Below are positions 15,767-23,206 of a DNA stretch of 36,639 bases, one piece after another (within the stretch, counting starts at the first letter, position 1; each line of letters begins with the position of its first letter). Under the pieces are notes generated by a model that searched no databases, was not told the origin of the DNA, and saw nothing but the letters and a program-made list of their open reading frames with translations. Origin of the DNA: Kiritimatiellia bacterium (GTDB lineage Bacteria > Verrucomicrobiota > Kiritimatiellia > RFP12 > UBA1067); assembly GCA_017463935.1 (NCBI GenBank), contig JAFUEM010000051.1, forward strand, positions 1 to 36,639. The letters are read 5' to 3'. The position numbers and the translations under genes are program-made.

Positions 15767-16948
15767 TCACTGCGGCCGGAGGTCGATGACGACAAGCTCG
15801 GGATGGTTGAAGAAGCGCGGCAGCGGAGTCGATTCGCGCGCGAGGCCGCGGGAGACGACCATGGTCGTCGTGTCGTTGAGGCGATAGGCGCCGCCCGCGC
15901 GCCGCGGGAACAGCCGCCTTTCGCTGGGCGCCGGACCGCCTGACGACGGACCGCAGACGCCGAGTCCAAGACCCGGGATCCCCCACTGCCCGCCGTGAAG
16001 GTGTCCGGAGCAGATGAGGTCGAAGTCGTAGTCCGCGTAGGCGCCCGAATATTCCGGGCGGTGCGAGAGAAGGATCCTGAGCCGCGCGGGATTCGCCGCG
16101 GCGGCGACGGCGGCAAGCTGTCCGAACCATTCTTCGTCCGTCCTGTACGTCGGGTCGTCCAGTCCGCAGAAATCGATTTCCACGCCCTTGATCACCGTGG
16201 TCCTGACCGTTCCTTGCAGAACCGTCACACCGGCGGACTCGAGAATGCCCCGCATCTCGGGAACGCGCTCGCTCCAGTGCTCGTGGTTTCCGAAGGCGTA
16301 GAAGCACGGACGCTCCTTCGCCACAGCGGCGAGAAACGCCTTCGCGTTGTCGTCCGGCAGCCTGTCGTCGAAGATGTCGCCCGACAGAAGTATTGCGTCG
16401 GGATTCAGAGCGAGTATCTTTTCGGAGAGGACGCGCTGTCCGGCTCCGTAGCGGCACGAGTGCAGATCTGTCACCAACACGAACCTGAGCCCCGCCGATG
16501 GAACCTTGCCGCCATCCACCGCTATGTCATAATGCGTGACGCATGGCATTTCATACCACGCCCCGGCAATCGACATGAATGCCAGTACGAAGACGGACGA
16601 CCTCCTCGCGCGCGCGCCGAACCGGCCCATCCGCCGCCACAGCGACGTTCGCTTCGACAGAACCGACAGAAAGGCGATGTGCAGCGCGCAGAACGGAACC
16701 ATCGCCGCGACGCCCCAGAAGGACGCGAAATCCGGGAGAAATCCCGTCGTGCATCCGACGGCCAGGAGATACGGCCCGAAGACGAGCATCAGCACCGCTG
16801 CCGCAATCGCAGGGGCCACAACGTCCGACCGCATCGACTCGGGTGGCACCATCGCGAAAGTGATCGCAAGAGACAACAGAAAACCGATGCCGACAAATGC
16901 CAGCCGTGGAATGCGTTTCATCATTGTCGCTATCGTTGCCAATTTCAT
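15767..16948 (-). CDS. Membrane-anchored calcineurin-like metallophosphoesterase (YkuE/YaeI type)
   Basis: 393 residues. The first 130 residues hold four to five hydrophobic segments. The catalytic domain follows with the full metal-binding set: TDLHSCRYG, SGDIFDD, GNHEHW, LSHRPEY and SGHLHGGQ. The domain order matches inner-membrane metallophosphoesterases of the YkuE/YaeI class; UDP-sugar lipid hydrolases are relatives. The ATG is 6 nt from a TATAAT in a partial copy of the dispersed hairpin-promoter repeat, predicting a leaderless mRNA. The gene ends about 20 nt before the SPT -35, so it is an independent unit. Confidence 0.88.
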   Translation of the reverse strand: MKLATIATMMKRIPRLAFVGIGFLLSLAITFAMVPPESMRSDVVAPAIAAAVLMLVFGPYLLAVGCTTGFLPDFASFWGVAAMVPFCALHIAFLSVLSKRTSLWRRMGRFGARARRSSVFVLAFMSIAGAWYEMPCVTHYDIAVDGGKVPSAGLRFVLVTDLHSCRYGAGQRVLSEKILALNPDAILLSGDIFDDRLPDDNAKAFLAAVAKERPCFYAFGNHEHWSERVPEMRGILESAGVTVLQGTVRTTVIKGVEIDFCGLDDPTYRTDEEWFGQLAAVAAAANPARLRILLSHRPEYSGAYADYDFDLICSGHLHGGQWGIPGLGLGVCGPSSGGPAPSERRLFPRRAGGAYRLNDTTTMVVSRGLARESTPLPRFFNHPELVVIDLRPQ

Positions 16949-16954
16949 TCCAAC

Positions 16955-16977
16955 ATTATACCAAATCCGCGGCGGTG
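16955..16977 (-). repeat. Hairpin-promoter repeat, copy A (truncated dyad)
   Basis: Contains TATAAT, TTTGG and the proximal GCCGCGG half; the distal half of the dyad is missing. Drives the metallophosphoesterase with ATG 6 nt after the -10. Confidence 0.7.
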
Positions 16978-17017
16978 AAGGCCGTTTGCCAACCGCCGGA
17001 GCTGAAAACGAACCTCC

Positions 17018-18472
17018 TCAAAACGGGCGTCCGTCAATGCGGAAGGCGCATTTCGGCAGCTCTTTTCGAATGGACTTCTTGGCAACACGATGCGCTCCTA
17101 AATACTTGATGTAGTTGAAACAACCACGTTGTCCGACGCTCCAGACAACGCCGTCTTCCGGATCGTATGAAAGCGGACGATGCTCCCTGTCCCACGGATC
17201 TGCGGGAACGCTGGGCAGGAATTCCGGAACGAGCGCGTCAAGCGTCGGCGGATTCCCGTTGCCGTTCTTCAGCCTCCATTTCGCCACTGCAAGGACAACC
17301 ATTGCCTTGTCCTGGGCGAAGCTGATTCTAGGGACGTATTCGCCGGAAACTTGCAAAGTAGAAACAAGCGCATGGGAGATTCCGTTGCCGAAACAGTTGG
17401 GGGCGAACAATGCTTTACCCGACTGCTCCGATGGCAGATCTTCTCCAGCGAGCGCCTTCCGGACGGACAGGATAAGCCGGGCCTTCGTGTCGCGCGGATG
17501 GAGAGCGAACCGCATATAGCCAGGCCACCGCACGATCAGACGACAAAAAGCATCAGTCATGCGTCCTGTCCATGACGGCGAATAATCACAGCCGAAAATG
17601 CCGTATAGCAACGCCACTACGCGATTGTTCCAGTCCAGACCAGCCTCAACGCGCTTACTCGTCCAGCCGTCGAGGCCTGAACGCACAATGGTGTATTCGC
17701 CGCAAATTGCCCGCGCGGCATCGGCATCCGCCGCAGCAGCGTCTGCCTTGACAAGCTCCAAGAACCGCTCCAGCATCGTATCCTTCGCGAGCCCCATGCC
17801 CACGGCGTCGCACATCTTGCCGTAGGCGTAGCTCTGTATCGCGCCGCCAAAATAGCAATAGCCGACGCACGACGGCTCGTTCTCCATGGCAAGCCTGCCG
17901 AACGCATGGATTTCAGCAACCGTTTCTGTCGCAGACTCCAAATCACCGCGCTCGAGTTCGCGCTGGGCTTTAAGCCGAAGCAGTCGGGCAAAGTTGAGAA
18001 AAGTATGAATAGGCGGCATCGAAAATATCTCGAACGGCGGCTCGCGCGGACTGACATTGCGATAGGACTTCTGCCGCACGCCCTTCGACATCATCGCAAA
18101 GAACGTCTCGTTTGACGCCAGTATCGCGTCCGCGCGCTCCGCCGCGTTGGTCAAACTTCTTGCCTTCGCCGCGTAGTATGCTTCATTCGTGAAAGCAACG
18201 CCGTAATCCAGGAACTGATTGTCATCCAAGTCAGCCCGATAGTCGCTTGCGACGGAATAGTAGTTCGTGGCGGACATGAATGTCAAAAAGGCGTTTTCAT
18301 CGTCCGGCACGTCATCCAATTCAACGATCAGATCCGCATCGTCCAAGGACAGCCCCGCGACATCGTCGAATCCGCCGATGTAAAGATAGAGTGTGAAGGC
18401 AGCGGCCAGCAGCAAAACAGCCAAGACGAGAGTCTTCAGCGAGGCGAGGACGTATTTTCGGCAGCTATCCAT
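17018..18472 (-). CDS. Membrane-anchored hypothetical protein
   Basis: 484 residues. One N-terminal membrane segment (LVLAVLLLAAAFTLYLYI, residues 16-33) leaves a long extracytoplasmic part. Near the C-terminus the segment PPTLDALVPEFLPSVPADPWD followed by LSYDPEDGVVWSVG matches a motif common in secreted hypothetical proteins of planctomycetes and verrucomicrobia. No enzyme motif is seen. The ATG overlaps the stop of the upstream membrane-protein gene by 8 nt and has AAAGAG as a weak Shine-Dalgarno. It ends the three-gene unit that starts with the interrupted LA_2272 gene. Confidence 0.75.
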   Translation of the reverse strand: MDSCRKYVLASLKTLVLAVLLLAAAFTLYLYIGGFDDVAGLSLDDADLIVELDDVPDDENAFLTFMSATNYYSVASDYRADLDDNQFLDYGVAFTNEAYYAAKARSLTNAAERADAILASNETFFAMMSKGVRQKSYRNVSPREPPFEIFSMPPIHTFLNFARLLRLKAQRELERGDLESATETVAEIHAFGRLAMENEPSCVGYCYFGGAIQSYAYGKMCDAVGMGLAKDTMLERFLELVKADAAAADADAARAICGEYTIVRSGLDGWTSKRVEAGLDWNNRVVALLYGIFGCDYSPSWTGRMTDAFCRLIVRWPGYMRFALHPRDTKARLILSVRKALAGEDLPSEQSGKALFAPNCFGNGISHALVSTLQVSGEYVPRISFAQDKAMVVLAVAKWRLKNGNGNPPTLDALVPEFLPSVPADPWDREHRPLSYDPEDGVVWSVGQRGCFNYIKYLGAHRVAKKSIRKELPKCAFRIDGRPF

Positions 18473-18893
18473 GACAGGTCTCTTTGCGCTCAGAGGATTG
18501 ACGGAACTCGAGATTCATGGCGAATCCGAGGAGGAAATAGAGCGGCGCGCTGTAGATCGCGTTCGGAACGCGAAAGACGGAGAGCTCGTCGAATCCACGG
18601 CACCACCAGTAGAGCGAGTAGACGCCGTCGATTCCGGCCCATGCCGCGAGCAACGCGAGGGGAATCATCTTCCAGCGGCGGTAGAACAGCGCACGGAACG
18701 TCCAAGGCGCGAACACGTATGCCCAGATGCCCATGATGAACGAAATGGGATAGTCCCAGTCAACGGACGGCGTCATGTGCGAACCGACGCAGAGCAGCAC
18801 TAGTCCAAGACCTAGGCATGCCAGACGCCAAGGCTCGACGAGCGCACGAGTGAAGACCAGCCGCTCTTTTTCTAAAAACTCTACTTTCACCAT
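18465..18893 (-). CDS. Small membrane protein, unknown family
   Basis: 142 residues with four predicted membrane segments (about 22-40, 50-68, 78-95 and 118-135) and charged termini. No family recognised. The ATG (MVKVEF) sits within the end of the upstream gene (7-nt overlap, ATGGTGA) with a close GGAG. The stop overlaps the next start, so its expression depends on read-through from the LA_2272 pseudogene promoter, which suggests that promoter is still used. Confidence 0.65.
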   Translation of the reverse strand: MVKVEFLEKERLVFTRALVEPWRLACLGLGLVLLCVGSHMTPSVDWDYPISFIMGIWAYVFAPWTFRALFYRRWKMIPLALLAAWAGIDGVYSLYWWCRGFDELSVFRVPNAIYSAPLYFLLGFAMNLEFRQSSERKETCHG

Positions 18894-19441
18894 TCTCCGC
18901 CGCATGGGAAGTTGATGATGGGAAACCAGGGAAGAAATCCCTGCGGGTTGTAGTTGAGAAGCCCAATCTGGATTCCGCCGCCGGCATTGACCAGTCCAAC
19001 CTGAAGACCAGGCAGCCACGGGTTGGGATCACCTCCTCGATATCCAAGATTCGATTCAACGTTGAAAACCCCAGCGCTTATTCCGATGTTGCGGCCCGCG
19101 AGACTGAGAAAACCGACCTCGAACGCATAGTTGAAGCCACTTACGGCGATGAATCCGGCTTGGGCAAGGTAGTTGTTCGCCACGCTGTTTTCAAGCGCAA
19201 CAGATGCCAACGCCGAATTCTGGCGAAGGCAGAGCGCACCAACGGACACGACGATATCCGCCTTTCCATGGACTAACTGGAACGATGGACACAACCCGAC
19301 CTGAACCGGGGAAAAGTCCAGCGGCAGCAGACCGTCGTTGGCTTACGGCTCCACACTGATGGGGAAATGCGCCCATGCCGTTTCACAAAAAACAGCAATC
19401 AGCCCTGCCGCCAGCAACAGCGCTTGAAAAGCTCCTCTCTT
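18887..19441 (-). pseudogene. LA_2272-type surface repeat protein interrupted by an in-frame stop
   Basis: An ATG at 19441, with leader and GGAAGGAGG Shine-Dalgarno, encodes a signal peptide (MKRGAFQALLLAAGLIAVFC, cut near TAWA) and then HFPISVEP before a TAA at 19343-19345. The same frame continues without another stop to 18887: LPLDFSPVQVGLCPSF, then the family's alternating Val/Gly repeat pattern and the closing QIGLLNYNPQGFLPWFPIIN. Total about 184 codons. Either the gene is a pseudogene, the stop is read through, or a rare internal start (TTG 19294) makes an unexported fragment. Its intact paralogue is at 19521-20243. Confidence 0.75.
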
Positions 19442-19477
19442 CATGGTTCTCCCCTCCTTCCAGATTGTTTTGGTGCT

Positions 19478-19508
19478 ATTATACCAAATCCGCGGCGGAT
19501 GCGCCGCG
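19478..19508 (-). repeat. Hairpin-promoter repeat, copy B (full)
   Basis: Full 31-bp element: dyad CGCGGC-GCATCC-GCCGCG, GATTTGG and TATAAT on the minus strand. About 36 nt from the -10 to the ATG at 19441, with a Shine-Dalgarno. Confidence 0.9.
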
Positions 19509-19520
19509 CAGACTGTCAGG

Positions 19521-20243
19521 CTACCAACCCATGTTGACGACAGGAAGATAACGTAAATCCGTCCAACCGCTTTTGTACTTGTCTTGTGCAATGCCGTTTA
19601 CAAGCCCGATCTGGATGACAAACCCGTCCTTGTCCGGAACCGCAAAGTTGAGCGCGCCGATCTGGACACCGCTCATGGACAACGCAGAGTTCCACAGAGA
19701 AACCTGCAATCCCCTGCATGATTCTGCAGACGCAAAAAGACCTGAAACCTGAACGCCACGCATTTCTTCACTCACCCCCGCGAACAGTCCTGCCAGCTGC
19801 AACCCGCAAGCGCGATACGCCCCGGCAAAGATGCCGGCCGCCTGCATGCCCGTGAATCTGTCGCCGCCGACAAATGCGCCCGCAATCTGCGCACCCACCA
19901 AGGATGTTTCCTGCGGACCTATCGGCCGTCCGTAAGAAGCGACCCCCGACAACTGCACTCCGCGCAAATGCGTCGCCCAGGAATTGATGCCGCCAAGCGA
20001 GATGCCAGTAACTGAATAAGGTCCGTCAAATGCGATCGGCGAAAGGTGCAGTCCGCATACGAACGGGTCATCCGAAGGCAAGGTCGCAAAAAACGTAAAC
20101 GCGAACGGTGTATCCATGTAAAAATCGGCCCCACGCGTCTGATCGGCCAAACCAAGTGCGGCAATCATGGCGAGCGCTATTTTCAGAAGCCTGCCGCCCG
20201 TGCGTACTGCGCCGCAATGAACATTGGATGAAGCATTATCCAT
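19521..20243 (-). CDS. LA_2272-type surface repeat protein
   Basis: 240 residues. After a signal peptide (cut near TRGA) the mature part begins with ADFYMDTPFAFTFF. It consists of repeated short beta units such as GVQLSGVAS, GAQIAGAFVGG, GMQAAGIFAGA, GLQLAGLFAG and GVQVSGLFAS, ending in VQIGLVNG...LPVVNMGW. The alternating small/hydrophobic pattern predicts a beta-solenoid or surface-associated fold. Function unknown. The chosen ATG has Shine-Dalgarno AAAGGAG at good spacing; an alternative in-frame ATG at 20261 lies 10 nt after the -10. The neighbouring paralogue (18887-19441) is broken. Confidence 0.78.
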   Translation of the reverse strand: MDNASSNVHCGAVRTGGRLLKIALAMIAALGLADQTRGADFYMDTPFAFTFFATLPSDDPFVCGLHLSPIAFDGPYSVTGISLGGINSWATHLRGVQLSGVASYGRPIGPQETSLVGAQIAGAFVGGDRFTGMQAAGIFAGAYRACGLQLAGLFAGVSEEMRGVQVSGLFASAESCRGLQVSLWNSALSMSGVQIGALNFAVPDKDGFVIQIGLVNGIAQDKYKSGWTDLRYLPVVNMGW

Positions 20244-20271
20244 GAACCCTTCTCCTTTCATATGGTTGCAC

Positions 20272-20301
20272 ATTATACCAAATCCGCGGCAGATGCGCCG
20301 C
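20272..20301 (-). repeat. Hairpin-promoter repeat, copy C (full)
   Basis: Full element with loop GCATCT; the outermost dyad base is mismatched (GCGGC arms intact). Located 16 nt after the stop of the phosphatase gene and upstream of the LA_2272-type gene. Confidence 0.88.
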
Positions 20302-20317
20302 TGCATTGAAAGCAGGT

Positions 20318-20881
20318 TCACTGACCGCCGTCCGCATTCGCCTTGGCGCGCTTTTCCGCGGACTTGCGGATGAAGCGCGGGAGGTTGCCCCAGACGGAAT
20401 GGTAGCCGAATCCGCCGTTCTTCATCTCGTCTATCGCATCGTCCACCGTCCAGCCCTCGCGCAGAATGCGGTACATCGCGCACATCGTGCCCGTTCGGTC
20501 GGCACCGTGCTGGCAATGCACCAGGACAGGCACGGCGTTCGTGTCGTCGACGATGGGAAGGAACTCGTCGACATATTTGTCCTTCATGTTGGCGGTGAAT
20601 ATCTCGATGCGCCGCGCCTTGAGCGGAAGGTCGCCGATCTCGTCCGAATCGGAATGGTTGTCGCGAAGATTCACGACAGTCTTTATGCCAAGCGCAACGA
20701 GGTTCGTCATTCCCTCCGCGGTCGGCTGTGCGCTGCGGTAAAGCCCATCCGCGACCTTGTGCAGATTCGGAACGCCAGCAAGCGTCATCGGCACAGCCCA
20801 CTTCCCAGGCCGCGCCGCATCCTCCGCGCCGCAGCCAAGAACCGCCACCGCCGCAACGCATACGATCATCAAGTTCTTCAT
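20318..20881 (-). CDS. Dual-specificity/tyrosine phosphatase-like lipoprotein
   Basis: 187 residues. The N-terminus MKNLMIVCVAAVAVLGC is a lipoprotein signal (lipobox VLGC). The phosphatase core includes LYRSAQPTAEGM, VVNLRD and the P-loop HCQHGADRTGT (CX5R), with the general-acid-like region upstream. Homologues act as extracytoplasmic dual-specificity or inositol-phosphate phosphatases; the substrate here is unknown. The Shine-Dalgarno GGGAGG is within the end of the HipA fragment ORF (stop 4 nt before the ATG), so it may be read from the hipB promoter. Confidence 0.85.
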   Translation of the reverse strand: MKNLMIVCVAAVAVLGCGAEDAARPGKWAVPMTLAGVPNLHKVADGLYRSAQPTAEGMTNLVALGIKTVVNLRDNHSDSDEIGDLPLKARRIEIFTANMKDKYVDEFLPIVDDTNAVPVLVHCQHGADRTGTMCAMYRILREGWTVDDAIDEMKNGGFGYHSVWGNLPRFIRKSAEKRAKANADGGQ

Positions 20882-20885
20882 TGAC

Positions 20886-21270
20886 TTATCCTCCCGAAGA
20901 AAGCTGTTTAAGGCGGTTGGCGATTCCCGTCTCGATAGACGAATACACGGGCGATGGATACTCCCTGCTGCAGCGCCTTGCCACAAGCGGGGCCTCTTTC
21001 CCGATGCGGCGCGACATCTTCGCAATCTCGCGGAGCATCATTTTCTCTGACACGCCTATCTTCGCCGCCATGCGGACAAACTTTCCGACGGTAATCCATT
21101 TGAACACATATTCGTCGTCGACCTTCATGGCCATGCGCTTGCCGACTTCGGGATAGACAGCAGTGCTCATCACATCATACATCGGGGCAAGCGTCGCAAC
21201 GCCGCCCTTATAGAGCACCGTCCAGACGACCGACTTTCCGGTCATTCAGGTAGACGTCAAGCGATTCCAT
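20886..21270 (-). pseudogene. hipA: hipA remnant with large internal deletion and frameshift
   Basis: The 5' end (ATG 21270, AAGGAGG Shine-Dalgarno, 25-nt overlap with hipB) encodes the HipA start MESLDVYLNDRKVGRLDG and stops at 21208. In another frame, from 21245, comes only the HipA C-terminal region: VATLAPMYDVMSTAVYPEVG and the helical tail, 119 residues. The Gly-rich loop and the catalytic D-x-H-x-K-N segment are absent, so roughly 300 residues were lost and no kinase can form. The 119-residue fragment could still be translated because its ATG directly follows the hipB stop (TGAATG). Confidence 0.8.
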
Positions 21271-21494
21271 TCAACGGCCTCCTTCTGGTCGGCTATATAC
21301 AGACCCGCGCCGAGGGCTTCAAGAACCTTCAGCATCTCGCGTATGCGAGCCGTCTCCTTGCCGCGCTCGATTTCAGAAATATAGCGCTGCCCTGTTCCGG
21401 CAAGGCCAGCAAGTGTTTCCTGCGAAACCCCTTGTGCCTTGCGGATTGAACGAATCTTGGCACCGATGGCCGAAATGTCTCTAAGTTTGCCCAT
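21246..21494 (-). CDS. hipB: HipB-like XRE-family antitoxin/repressor
   Basis: 82 residues: an HTH_3 domain (IGAKIRSIRKAQGVSQETLAGLAGTG, recognition helix QRYISEIERGKET) and a short tail predicted to pair with HipA. It has its own sigma70-type promoter and two matching palindromes upstream, as expected for autoregulation. The ATG (MGKLRD) is preferred over an upstream TTG. Its toxin partner is deleted (20886-21270), so it survives as an orphan repressor, perhaps retained to control the downstream phosphatase gene. Confidence 0.85.
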   Translation of the reverse strand: MGKLRDISAIGAKIRSIRKAQGVSQETLAGLAGTGQRYISEIERGKETARIREMLKVLEALGAGLYIADQKEAVEWNRLTST

Positions 21495-21501
21495 TTTCAA
21501 T

Positions 21502-21564
21502 TACCGATCGGTATTATATCATAGCAAACATCCAAGAGTCAATGCCGATTTTTACCGTCCGGTA
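21502..21564 (-). promoter_or_regulatory. hipB promoter with two TACCG-N2-CGGTA operators
   Basis: Operator 1 TACCGATCGGTA (21502-21513) abuts the -10 TATAAT (21518-21513). Operator 2 TACCGTCCGGTA (21553-21564) lies upstream of the -35 TTGACT (21542-21537). Spacer 18 bp. The operator centres are 51 bp apart, about five helical turns, on the same face. Confidence 0.8.
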
Positions 21565-21602
21565 CTAAAAAATCCATCCTCTTGCGTCACGACAGTTCGA
21601 CC

Positions 21603-21633
21603 TTATACCACATTCCGCGGCAGATGCGCCGCG
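21603..21633 (-). repeat. Hairpin-promoter repeat, copy D (solo, -10 altered)
   Basis: The dyad is intact but the box reads TATAAG and no recognisable gene begins just downstream on the minus strand. Possibly the promoter of a lost gene. Confidence 0.75.
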
Positions 21634-21703
21634 TGCATTTCATCTGTCAGATTTTCCGAGAATAGCCGCCTATCAGAGCAGAAACACAAGAAGGAGGTGC
21701 CAT

Positions 21704-22171
21704 ATGGACAACAGGAAGACATTTCTCGCCGCAACTTTCGCGGCAATCGCAATGGCCGCATCTGCAATGCCAGGGGAGCGCGGCCCCGCGCCGCGTGGAG
21801 AGGGCGCCGGCGGACGTGGGCACCATGTCCAGCAAAGCGGGACCCAGCTCCCGCGTATGCAGCATTCCGCTCCGCACAGGAGCGCGTTCTCATCTCCAAA
21901 CGATCCGTTCCACGACACCTACAGAAAGAACACGGGCGAAATCCGCCGCGAAGCTCCGAAACCCGTGAACAACCTCCACGCCAAGATAAGCGCGGCGCGC
22001 GCGGAGGCAATCAAGTTCGAGCTTGAGCGCGAGCGCGCGCACAAAAGCCCAATCAGCTGCTGGTCGAACTTCGGCACGCTCCCCACCGTCGCAGTCGCGC
22101 AGTCCGCGCCCGCTGCAGTCGAGCAGAAGTCGATCACCATCGTCAACTCGAACGTGACGATCAACCAGTAG
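21704..22171 (+). CDS. Secreted hypothetical protein, the only clear plus-strand gene
   Basis: 155 residues. A signal peptide (MDNRKTFLAATFAAIAMAASAM) precedes a Gly/Arg/His-rich low-complexity stretch, then a Lys/Glu/Arg helical region (HAKISAARAEAIKFELERER). The tail ends in SITIVNSNVTINQ. The mature part is probably unstructured or coiled. The start is strongly supported by AAGGAGG 7 nt before the ATG. No clear plus-strand promoter was found. It converges on the gene at 22259-23149, and a strong hairpin separates the two. Confidence 0.65.
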   Translation: MDNRKTFLAATFAAIAMAASAMPGERGPAPRGEGAGGRGHHVQQSGTQLPRMQHSAPHRSAFSSPNDPFHDTYRKNTGEIRREAPKPVNNLHAKISAARAEAIKFELERERAHKSPISCWSNFGTLPTVAVAQSAPAAVEQKSITIVNSNVTINQ

Positions 22172-22204
22172 CGGCAGCCGGAATCATCCCAGGCAGCCGA
22201 AAAA

Positions 22205-22235
22205 CATGCCCGATCTTGGCGCAGCAAGATCGGGC
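22205..22235 (-). terminator. Intrinsic terminator between convergent genes
   Basis: An 11-bp stem GCCCGATCTTG/CAAGATCGGGC (22208-22218 and 22225-22235) with loop GCGCAG. On the minus strand it is followed by CATGTTTTT, giving a U-tract for the 22259-23149 gene; on the plus strand the tract is poor, though the hairpin may still help. Confidence 0.8.
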
Positions 22236-22258
22236 GGGCATCTGTCCGTTTCGGCAGT

Positions 22259-23149
22259 TCAGCCGAACGGTATGACAATCTTCTTCGCGCCCTCCGGGAA
22301 CTGTATCTTGATCACGATGTCGTCGCCGTCGGGCTTCTTGAAGTTATAGGACTTCTTTCCGTTCATCGAAAAGCTGCCGGTGCTGCCGAGTTTCTTGTCC
22401 CCGCAGTAGACCTCCAGCTCGCAGTCGGCCTTGCTTCCGACCGGCGAAACCTCAAGCGACTTCTCGTCGCTCATCAAGTTGGAGGCGAGCTTGACCTTGT
22501 AGGAGTATTCGCCTTCGCCGATCTTGCCGGACGAAATCTTGCCGGACAGCTCCTTCGTCGCCATCTTGTCGGCGACAGTGACCGTGACCTTGCCCTTTAC
22601 CTTCGGAAGCGACTTCGCCCACGCGTTGCCGCCGCCGCAAAGCACGAACGTCGCGAATCCGCCTTCGCGGTTCACGGCCGAGCGAAACGGCTCAACCTCC
22701 CAGTTGGCGTCGCCGTTCTTCTTCTTGGTGTAGTCCTTGCCCGAACCGTCGGTTATCGATTCGACGACAAGATTCTCAAGGTCTATGTCTACGATGTTCT
22801 GCGCGAGGACAATGTACGTGGCCGCGAAATAGCCCTTGCGCCCATACTTGAACCTGTCGAACGTCGCGGAGCTCGGAACGTTCGTGCCGATAGGCGGGTA
22901 GACGCAGCACTCCTTGAGGACGACGGACGGCTTCCCCGTGTAGCTCGCAACGCCCTGGCCGAAGCTGAAGCCCTTGCCGCCAAAGCTGGTGCCGAAGCCA
23001 CTTCCCCCAAAGGCCTTCTCAATGTCCGACATCGACATCTCCTTAACGGAGACGCTACTGTTCAAGGCACTCGAGCCTCCAACAACGGTTTTGCCATATG
23101 CAATGGCGGCAATTGCCGACAGGAGACATGCAGCTGCGATTCTTTTCAT
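22259..23149 (-). CDS. Secreted protein, unknown family
   Basis: 296 residues. Signal peptide MKRIAAACLLSAIAAIAYG, then a Gly/Ser-rich segment (FGGSGFGTSFGGKGFSFGQG, residues about 47-67) and a beta-rich remainder with many Lys and Val. Residues 200-296 read like an immunoglobulin-like or carbohydrate-binding beta domain but no family is recognised. Leader with GAAGGAAGG Shine-Dalgarno. The -10 TATAAT is formed over the TAA stop of the Fic gene. A terminator follows the stop closely. Confidence 0.75.
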   Translation of the reverse strand: MKRIAAACLLSAIAAIAYGKTVVGGSSALNSSVSVKEMSMSDIEKAFGGSGFGTSFGGKGFSFGQGVASYTGKPSVVLKECCVYPPIGTNVPSSATFDRFKYGRKGYFAATYIVLAQNIVDIDLENLVVESITDGSGKDYTKKKNGDANWEVEPFRSAVNREGGFATFVLCGGGNAWAKSLPKVKGKVTVTVADKMATKELSGKISSGKIGEGEYSYKVKLASNLMSDEKSLEVSPVGSKADCELEVYCGDKKLGSTGSFSMNGKKSYNFKKPDGDDIVIKIQFPEGAKKIVIPFG

Positions 23150-23185
23150 GTTCGCATCCTTCCTTCGTTAATCGGATTCGCGGCT

Positions 23186-23206
23186 ATTATACCACATCCT
23201 GCGGCG
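23186..23206 (-). repeat. Hairpin-promoter repeat, copy E (degenerate dyad)
   Basis: TGTGGTATAAT is present but only a remnant GCCGC...GCAGG of the dyad remains. The upstream fic stop codon TAA is part of the -10 box. Promotes the secreted-protein gene 22259-23149. Confidence 0.6.

Noticed and set aside
19521-20861. 446-codon minus-strand frame joining the LA_2272 gene to upstream sequence
   Set aside because: The upstream part reads the phosphatase gene out of frame and then through repeat copy C; the Shine-Dalgarno and signal peptide mark the start at 20243.
21603-22010. Minus-strand frame antisense to the plus-strand secreted gene
   Set aside because: No start signal; the plus-strand gene has an AAGGAGG site and a signal peptide.
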